From Skermania sp. ID1734 (GTDB taxonomy: Bacteria > Actinomycetota > Actinomycetes > Mycobacteriales > Mycobacteriaceae): DNA of 64,000 nt. The notes below the pieces were generated by a model. That model saw nothing but the letters and a program-made list of their open reading frames with translations, did not search any database and was not told where the DNA came from. The stretch covers positions 372,001 through 436,000 of the forward strand of contig NZ_VLIY01000001.1 of assembly GCF_007489285.1 (NCBI RefSeq), read 5' to 3'. Numbering within the stretch: the stretch's first letter is position 1; each line of letters opens with the position of its first letter. The translations under genes and the position numbers were made by a program. Positions 61,201 to 64,000 of this stretch are shown here, piece by piece.

Positions 61201-64000
61201 CGACCCTGCCTCGTTGTTGTCGCGGCAGATCGGGTATTGGAAGTCGCAGTTGGCGGGGTTGCCGGATCAGTTGGATTTGCCGGCGGATCGGCCGCGGCCG
61301 GTGCGGCAGTCCTTTGCCGGTGGCCGGGTGCCGGTGGTGATTCCCGCCGAGGTGCATGCGGGGTTGGTGCGGGTGGCCCAGGCCCAGAACGCGACGATGT
61401 TCATGGTGGTGCATACCGGTTTGGCGGTGTTGTTGGGCCGGTTGGCCGGTGTCGATGATGTGGCGGTGGGCACCCCGTATGCGGGTCGGGGTGAGGCGGC
61501 GCTGGACGATCTGGTGGGCATGTTCGTCAACACGGTGGTGTTCCGCACCCGGTTGGACCCCGCGGAATCGTTCACCGACCTGCTGGCACGGCAGCGGGAG
61601 ACCGATCTGGCGGCGTTCGCGCACGCGGATGTGCCGTTCGAACGGTTGGTGGAGGTGCTGAACCCGGCACGCTCGACCGCGCGGCACCCGCTGTTCCAGG
61701 TCGGATTGTCGTTCCAGAACCTGGCCGCCACCCGCTTCGAGCTGCCCGGGCTGACCGTGGCCGGCGTCGATGTCGAGTTGGCGCTGTCGCAGTTCGACCT
61801 GCATTGGATCGTGTCGGACACCTATGACGAGTCCGGTGCGGCGGCCGGGATTTCGGGCATGGTCACGTATGCGACGGATTTGTTCGACCCGGACACCGTG
61901 TCGGTGTTTGCGCAGCGGTTGGTGCGGGTGTTGACCGCGGTCGCGGCCGATCCGGGCGTGAGGGTCGGGGATATCGACCTGCTCGACGCCGGTGAACGTA
62001 CCCGGGTGTTGACGGAGTGGAACGCGACGGCGCATCCGGTGCCGGAGGTGACGCTGGCCAGCTTGTTCGCGGATGCTGTTGTGGCGCATGGGGATGGTCC
62101 GGCGGTGGTGGATGTCGACGGCACGGTGGTGTCGTATGCGCAGTTCGCGGGGCGGGTCTATGGGTTGGCGCGGTGGCTGATCGACCACGGTGTGGGTCCG
62201 GAGGATCGGGTGGTGGTGGCGATGAGCCGGCACCTGGATCAGCTGGTCGCCTTGTACGCGGTCGTGGTCGCGGGTGGGGTGTATGTGCCGGTGGACCCCG
62301 ATCATCCCGCGGAGCGGTCGCGGTATGTGATCGACACCGCCGCCCCGGTCCTGGTGCTCGATTCGCTGGCGGGCATCGATCTCGACGGCCTCGACACGGC
62401 GCCGGTGACGGACGCGGATCGGCGGGCGCCGCTGCGCGCGGGGAATGCGGCGTATGTGATTTTCACTTCCGGGTCGACGGGCCGGCCGAAGGGTGTCGCG
62501 GTCAGCCATGGCGCGGTGGCCAATCAGATGCTGTGGGTGCAGGACTTCTACGCCATGTCGGGCACGGATGTGGTGGCGGTCAAGACCCCGTTCACGTTCG
62601 ATTTGTCGGTGTGGGAGTACTGGTCGGCGCTGACGTGTGGGGCGCGGGTGGTGCTCGCCCCATCGGGGGTGCCGCAGGACCCCGCCCTGTTGTGGGGGCT
62701 GCTCGAGCAGCAGCGGGTGAGTCTGTTGCATGTGGTGCCCTCGATGCTCGACGCCTTGTTGGGGGTGCACGAGGGTCGGCTGCCCGCCTCGCTGCGGGCG
62801 GTCCTGGCGATCGGTGAAGCGTTGCCGGCGGTGACCGCGCAGCGCGCGATCAGCGTCAACCCCGATATCGGGGTGTGGAATCTGTACGGGCCGACGGAGG
62901 CGGCGGTGTCGGTGACCGCCCACCCGGTCACTGTTGCGGATACGGTGTCGGTGCCGATCGGTGCGCCGGAGTGGAATGTGCAGTGTTTCGTGCTGGATGA
63001 GCGGTTGCATCCGGTGCCGGTCGGGGTGGCCGGTGAGTTGTATCTGGGCGGTGCCCAGTTGGCGCGGGGCTATCACGACCGGGCGGAGTTGACCGCGGAA
63101 CGGTTCGTCGCCCACCCGTGGGTGGCCGGGGCCCGGTTGTATCGGACCGGGGACGTGGTCGCCTGGACTGCCACCGGTGAACTCGACTACGTGGGCCGGT
63201 CGGATTTTCAGGTGAAGGTGCGCGGGTTCCGCATCGAGTTGGGTGAGATCGAAACCGCCCTGCACGCTGTGCCTGGTGTCGCCCAGGCGGTCGTGTTGGC
63301 GGTGCATGATGCGCGGTTGGGGGACCGGCTGGTGGCCTACCTCGTGCCCGAACCAGGTACCACCCTGGACATCACGGCCGTGAAAACGCAGCTGGGGCAG
63401 CGTCTGCCGTCCTACATGGTGCCCGCGGCGTGGGTCGCCCTGGAGGCGTTGCCGTTGACGGTCAACGGCAAACTCGACCGCAAAGCGCTGCCCGCGCCGG
63501 TGTTCGAAGCGAAAACGTTCCGGGCCCCGGCCACGCCGGTGGAAGAGATCGTGGCCGGGGTGTTCGCCGACGTGCTCGGCCTCGACCGGGTCGGGGTCGA
63601 CGACGACTTCTTCGAGTTGGGCGGCAACTCGCTGTTGGCCACCCAGGTCACTGCGCGCGTCGGTGCCGCGTTGGACACCACCATCGCGGTGCGGGTGGTG
63701 TTCGAAGCCCCCACCGTCGCCGGGCTCGCCGCCCACGCCGAATCCCACGCCGGCGACGGACGGGTAGCCCTGACCCGCCAAGACCGACCCGAGCGAGTCC
63801 CGCTGTCGCTGGCGCAGAACCGGATGTGGTTCCTCAACCGGTTCGACACCACCTCGATCGCCTACACGATCCCGTTCGCCGTCAGACTGTCCGGTGACGT
63901 CGACATCGACGCCCTACGCACAGCCGTCGCCGACGTCATCGCCCGGCACGAGGTGCTGCGCACCGTCTACCCGGAAACCCCCGACGGTCCCGTCCAGGTC
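49232..64000 (+). CDS. Giant non-ribosomal peptide synthetase, 3' end outside the window
   Basis: One uninterrupted frame of 4,923 codons to the window edge, ordered A-T-C-A-T-C-A-T-C-A-T-C-A-T-C(partial). The start at ATG 49232 follows GGAGG by eight bases and gives a short Arg-rich N-terminus (RRSTRRRSRP) running into LLPQVLSAAVE, as in other nocardial NRPSs. There is no C domain before the first A domain, so this is an initiation protein and the peptide begins with a free amino acid. All five T domains carry the phosphopantetheine Ser in LGGNSL; all four complete C domains have HHISGDG; every A domain has YTSGSTGRPKG or FTSGSTGRPKG and the A10 Lys. No epimerase, methyltransferase or thioesterase is seen. 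Frame continuity was checked at the core motif of each A and T domain. The product is unknown. Confidence 0.97.
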   Translation, partial: MDRTPEGQPAGSASGPGRRSTRRRSRPTTRTTLLPQVLSAAVEARAHGVGLVCGDRSWTYAELDAFSTRLARLLIERGVGPGDLVVVSIPRSIESVAAVWAVAKSGAGFVPVDPAYPAERIEFMISDSGAKSGLTVAAARPDLPDLLDWIELDTATTATQLDAQSTEPVSYADRIRPLRAEHVAWMIYTSGSTGRPKGVEVTHTGIAGLAADQRERFGVTSESRVLHVCSPSFDVSVLELLLAVSAGATFVVAPATVFGGTELESLIRDQGVTHAVMTPSVLSSMQPSGLDTLEVVGVAGEACPPELVARWAQPVGATGAVRRFLNAYGPTETTIISNATGPLAAGDRVGIGPAIRGVTAEVLDARLHAVPLGVVGELYIAGPGVARGYHNRPGLTATRFVAHPGGEPGARMYRTGDVVRPLDNDIEYLGRSDFQVKIRGYRIELGEIDAVLTSFEGIDFAVTVGHQTPAGPVLVSYIYASRTAPDVHAVRDHVAEVLPAHMVPGLIMTLDEVPLTPVGKLDRGKLPPPVFEAREFRAPQTTVEKIVADVFADVLGTDRIGLDDDFFDLGGNSLVATQVAARLGAALDVALPARLLFETSTVAGLAATIEPLRGQGGRVELTPQDRSGPIPLSLAQNRMWFLNQFDPSSAAYAIPLAVRLSGRVDPDALRAAIADVVERHEVLRTVYPETADGPVQVILPAADAGIDVDVVPATESDIFAAVATFLGQPFDVANRVPLRVRIFQLDAANYVLAVAVHHISGDGASMAPLARDVMLAYAARVTGEAPAWSPLAVQYADFAIWQRRVLGDESDPESLLAKQVAYWREQLSGLPEQLDLPSDRPRPAQQSFASARVSMRVDADLHARLAELAQANNATLFMLTHTALAVVLGRLANSTDVAIGAPYAGRGEAALDDLVGMFVNTVVFRSQFELSDSFTKTLARQRDTDLAAFANADVPFERLVEVLNPTRSTARHPLFQVLLAFQNLGQTRFELPDLTVDALDTEVNATEFDLQIGLADAYDATGVPLGIDGTITYATDLFDTSTIERIADRFVRALEAIATTPDIAVGDIGLIDADERALVLREWNATAKPWPATTVPQALSEAVGGQDDSIAVVAADGATLSYREFAAAVNRLARWLIAEGVGPEDRVAIAMGRSVEQLITMHAVLTAGGAYVPIDPSHPAERNAYVLETAAPTLVLTRTADEFTATEAVSVDGLDLSAIPAADVTDADRFAPLRPHNAAYVLFTSGSTGRPKGVAVPHYAVVNQLRWLSGEYQLGTDDVVLVKTPFTFDVSVWEYFAPPLVGARMVVATPDGHRDPAYLAQVIAEQAVTITSFVPSMLAVFTQATAATDLASLRALLVAGEALPLTTAADVWELNPATAVHNLYGPTEATVHATAHRVVPDDPANVPMGTPVANTGALVLDSRLQPVPVGVAGELYLTGVQVARGYFERPDLTTERFVADPYSELAGARMYRTGDLVRWRANGELEYLGRTDFQVKLRGLRIELGEIEAALREQQAVTAAVAVVHRDPSVGDQLIAYLVPAAGQIIDTGAVRDALAARVPAYMIPSQLIELAALPLNASGKLDRRALPEPVFAAREFRAPQTPVEEIVANVFAEVLGIERVGADDDFFELGGNSLLAAQVTARIGAALDARIPVRVLFEASTVSALAARAESQAGQGRIALTAQPRGDRVPLSLAQTRMWFLNRFDRESAAYTIPFAVRLTGSVDAAALTAAVGDVITRHEVLRTIYPETPDGPVQVVLPVAQARIDVVIVDTTEAELVAQIAEFVAAPFDVTNEVPIRVRLYRLARDNYVLAVAVHHISGDGSSMGPLARDVMTAYAARANGDTPGWAPLEVQYADYAIWQRRVLGEESHPNSLLTQQVSYWREQLAGLPDQLDLPADRARPAVASQTGAQVPLTIPADLHAGLVQLGQSHNATLFMVVHAALALLFGRLGNTDDLAIGTPYAGRGEAALDDLVGMFVNTVVFRTNLDSAERFTDLLARQRETDLAAFAHADVPFERLVEVLKPARSTARHPLFQVMLAFQNLGTARFELPGLTVTGVDADLRLTQFDLHVTLSDSYDASGKPAGITGTITYATDLFDEPTVTRYADMLSRVLTAVVTDPTAIVGDVDLIGPDERARVVTEWNATEHPIDRTAMMLTQFERTVAEHGDRLAVVSPEGRELTYREFASEVNRLARHLISVGVGPEARVAIAMRRSLEQLTAIYAVLTAGGAYVPVDPDHPAERNEYVLTTAAPVVALTTSRDQFSTGTGVELANVDSLDLSGYSDAPLSDADRLSVLRPANTAYIIFTSGSTGRPKGVAVPHGAVTNQLLWIQGEYDLSPSDVYLQKTAGTFDVSVWGNFWPLAVGACLVLATADGHRDPQYLADVIQQRSVTVTDFVPSMLSVFTASVESDQIASLRAIFAVGEALPPETVAAFSRKSPAALHNLYGPTEAAVSITFFPAHTAIGARVTPIGGPVWNSQAYVLDGRLRPVPVGVAGELYLGGIQLARGYRKRPDITSDRFVADPFGPPGDRLYRTGDLVRWNSAGDLEYLGRTDFQVKFHGQRIELGEIETALLAQDGVNQAAALVLATDSGDQLVGYAVPEPGAELDLDTLRQGLAQWLPSYMIPTALVVLDAFPLNPSGKLDRKALPAPVFTAKEFRAPTTPVEQIVATIFADVLGLDRVGADDDFFELGGNSLLATQVTARLGEQLDTRIPVRVLFESSTVTALAANAESHAGEGRIPLTAQERSGPIPLSLAQTRMWFLNRFDSESAAYIIPLAVRLSGRVDLDALRAAIGDVVTRHEVLRTLYPETPDGPVQVVLPVAEAAVEVAVTPVAESDVFEAVTGFLSKPFDVTSEVPLRVRVFELDGQDYVLAVAVHHISGDGSSMGPLARDVMVAYAARANGEAPGWSPLAVQYADYALWQRRVLGDESDAESLLSRQIGYWRTQLADLPEQLDLPSDRPRPARQSLAAARVPITIEAGLHAQLQALAQKHNATLFMVVHTALAVLLGRLGRTDDVAVGTPYAGRGEALLDELVGMFVNTVVFRTRLDAGESFVDLLARQRDTDLAAYANADVPFERLVEVLNPERSTARHPLFQVVLAFQNMTQARFELPGLSVSGLDVDTATSDFDLQFMVADSYTDDGSPAGISGMVTYATDLFDPDTVSGFVGRLVRVLGEVAAAPQTAVGQIELLGADERADLLHRHGTPAVPGRVLADMLVEAAALDPAHPALVFEDRQWSYGELDERSNRLGRWLISRGIGPEDLVAAAIPRSVESVWAVWSIAKSGAAFAQIDPRHPRDRIEYMLETARSRIGFTVSTVREQLPDDIEWVALDDPEFLATLQDWPAETITDADRVHPVRLNNPAYAIFTSGSTGRPKGVVVTHTGLANFTVEQVERYELSPADRTLHFGSPSFDASILELLLAIGASSTMIVAAPTIYGGEELKALLAGERVTRAFITPAALASIDPAGLDDLVYVSAGGEALAPELAARWANTDAAGVRKIYNGYGPTETTVMTNISDPVLPGEPINIGGPIRGMACLVLDDRLRPVPEGVAGELYLSGIQLGRGYVGRPDITADRFVADPYGVPGERMYRTGDVVAWRGSVLEYVSRADFQVKMRGFRIELGEIESALRAEDSVDQAAVFAHRSPTLGDQLVAYVVPVAGAQVDPAALIAAVGDRLPGYMVPRAVMVLDAFPLTVNGKLDRKALPEPVFESRPFKAPSTPVEEIVAGVFADVLGVERVGADDDFFELGGNSLLATQVTARIGAALDTRVPVRVVFEASTVSALAAQVESHAGEGRVALGPQERPDRIPLSLAQTRMWFLNRFDRESAAYTIPFAVRLTGAVDVAALTAAVADVVARHEVLRTVYPETPEGPVQVVLAATQARVDVDVVDAVEDELVGLVAQFVAAPFDVTAQIPLRVRLFRLADDDYVLAVAVHHISGDGSSMGPLARDVMSAYAARAAGEAPGWVPLGVQYADYAIWQRRVLGEESDPASLLSRQIGYWKSQLAGLPDQLDLPADRPRPVRQSFAGGRVPVVIPAEVHAGLVRVAQAQNATMFMVVHTGLAVLLGRLAGVDDVAVGTPYAGRGEAALDDLVGMFVNTVVFRTRLDPAESFTDLLARQRETDLAAFAHADVPFERLVEVLNPARSTARHPLFQVGLSFQNLAATRFELPGLTVAGVDVELALSQFDLHWIVSDTYDESGAAAGISGMVTYATDLFDPDTVSVFAQRLVRVLTAVAADPGVRVGDIDLLDAGERTRVLTEWNATAHPVPEVTLASLFADAVVAHGDGPAVVDVDGTVVSYAQFAGRVYGLARWLIDHGVGPEDRVVVAMSRHLDQLVALYAVVVAGGVYVPVDPDHPAERSRYVIDTAAPVLVLDSLAGIDLDGLDTAPVTDADRRAPLRAGNAAYVIFTSGSTGRPKGVAVSHGAVANQMLWVQDFYAMSGTDVVAVKTPFTFDLSVWEYWSALTCGARVVLAPSGVPQDPALLWGLLEQQRVSLLHVVPSMLDALLGVHEGRLPASLRAVLAIGEALPAVTAQRAISVNPDIGVWNLYGPTEAAVSVTAHPVTVADTVSVPIGAPEWNVQCFVLDERLHPVPVGVAGELYLGGAQLARGYHDRAELTAERFVAHPWVAGARLYRTGDVVAWTATGELDYVGRSDFQVKVRGFRIELGEIETALHAVPGVAQAVVLAVHDARLGDRLVAYLVPEPGTTLDITAVKTQLGQRLPSYMVPAAWVALEALPLTVNGKLDRKALPAPVFEAKTFRAPATPVEEIVAGVFADVLGLDRVGVDDDFFELGGNSLLATQVTARVGAALDTTIAVRVVFEAPTVAGLAAHAESHAGDGRVALTRQDRPERVPLSLAQNRMWFLNRFDTTSIAYTIPFAVRLSGDVDIDALRTAVADVIARHEVLRTVYPETPDGPVQV
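49380..51050 (+). other. NRPS module 1: A1-T1 (initiation)
   Basis: Adenylation domain 49380-50811 with A3 YTSGSTGRPKG and A10 TPVGKLDR; carrier domain with Ser codon at 50948. Pocket positions read from alignment to GrsA (235,236,239,278,299,301,322,330,331,517) are D V L V G A A I I K, a hydrophobic pocket I cannot assign. Core A5 is NAYGPTETT. The domain is closer to A4 (VTHTG after the P-loop) than to A2, A3 or A5 (NQL/NQM after it). Confidence 0.8.
51110..54240 (+). other. NRPS module 2: C-A2-T2
   Basis: C domain 51110-52440 (SLAQNRMWFLNQFD; HHISGDG at 51500-51520), A2 52500-54000, T2 Ser codon at 54131. Pocket reading: D V W S L A L V H K. The DVW start and H before K recall hydroxy-amino-acid codes (Ser DVWHLSLIDK, Thr DFWNVGMVHK), but too few positions agree to call it. 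Confidence 0.78.
54290..57425 (+). other. NRPS module 3: C-A3-T3
   Basis: C domain 54290-55650 (HHISGDG from 54680), A3 55690-57180, T3 Ser codon at 57317. Pocket reading: D V W D F V L V S K. The A3-domain core normally FDxSxxE reads FDVSVWG here, with Gly in place of the conserved Glu, while the other four A domains keep E. Substrate not assigned; an acidic residue at position 278 could suit a basic or polar side chain. Confidence 0.78.
57475..60600 (+). other. NRPS module 4: C-A4-T4
   Basis: C domain 57475-58820 (HHISGDG from 57866), A4 58870-60355, T4 Ser codon at 60491. Pocket reading: D A L F S G G V M K, a DAL... code with Gly at 301 and 322 that looks aliphatic or hydrophobic. A4 resembles A1 in its core sequence. 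Codon use shifts to G/T-ending codons from about 57640, unlike modules 1-3. Confidence 0.76.
60650..63740 (+). other. NRPS module 5: C-A5-T5
   Basis: C domain 60650-62010 (HHISGDG from 61040), A5 62050-63490, T5 Ser codon at 63629. Pocket reading: D L W H L I L V S K; it differs from the Ser code at several positions and is left open. The C domain shares a 48-base identical stretch with that of module 4, and the G/T-ending codon style continues. Confidence 0.76.
63790..64000 (+). other. NRPS module 6: start of C domain (window edge)
   Basis: C-domain opening VPLSLAQNRMWFLNRFD through HEVLRTVYPETPDGPVQV. At least one further module therefore follows outside the window. Confidence 0.85.

Noticed and set aside
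51110-62010. Epimerisation domains in the NRPS
   Set aside because: The gap between each T and the next A is about 1.4 kb, room for one C domain only, and each has a single HHISGDG motif.
59798-63781. Long minus-strand open frame (over 1,300 codons) inside the NRPS
   Set aside because: It is antisense to C, A and T domains with clear motifs, is His/Arg/Pro-rich with no domain, and arises from GC-biased codon use.

Overview
The window looks like a chromosomal segment of a mycolic-acid actinomycete, most likely Nocardia or a close relative in the Mycobacteriales. The evidence is high GC, GTG starts, two tandem antigen-85-type mycolyltransferases, an ESX-4-type type VII secretion locus, a PknH/EmbR-type kinase-regulator pair, a tandem TetR protein of the Mce3R type, a bL17 with a C-terminal 'sunset' domain, and a very large NRPS with a short arginine-rich N-terminus. 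The genus is inferred from gene content only; no rRNA or tRNA gene is present.

Layout. (1) 1-4183: mycP (5' end outside the window), eccB and eccE of an ESX-4-like system. (2) 4154-9539: an ECF42-type sigma factor with its DGPF partner, a secreted C39-like protein, then a facing EmbR-like SARP/FHA regulator and PknH-like Ser/Thr kinase. (3) 9703-15912: an acyl-CoA dehydrogenase, a DUF2231 membrane protein, a DUF2064/GT2/polytopic membrane protein set resembling M. tuberculosis Rv0539-Rv0541c, and an epimerase + MTA-phosphorylase pair resembling Rv0536-Rv0535. (4) 15951-34680: one nearly continuous ribosomal superlocus on the minus strand: S10 cluster (rpsJ to rpsQ), spc cluster (rplN to rplO), secY-adk-map, infA-rpmJ, the alpha operon (rpsM-rpsK-rpsD-rpoA-rplQ) and truA. 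Two genes on the opposite strand interrupt it: a secreted MTB12-like protein between rpsQ and rplN, and dtd between map and infA. Perfect inverted repeats, a bidirectional terminator and near-identical promoters mark the sub-operon joints. (5) 35175-43688: a CrtL-type lycopene cyclase, a four-gene acyl-CoA operon (NMO-like, crotonase, FadD, SDR) facing a divergent tandem TetR regulator, and an aldehyde dehydrogenase. (6) 44023-48866: a DrrABC-type exporter and the two mycolyltransferases. (7) 49232-64000: one open frame of at least 4,923 codons encoding an NRPS, A-T-(C-A-T)x4-C..., which runs off the window.

How the genes work together. The ribosomal block makes the translation core, RNA polymerase alpha, the Sec channel and adenylate kinase. 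The flanking genes are mostly cell-envelope functions: secretion, mycolate transfer, polyprenol-sugar type glycosyltransferases, kinase signalling and lipid export. The NRPS has no condensation domain before its first adenylation domain, so it probably starts a peptide with a free amino acid. Its product is unknown; the binding-pocket codes read here match no code I can assign with confidence. No insertion sequence, CRISPR array, tRNA or rRNA gene was found.
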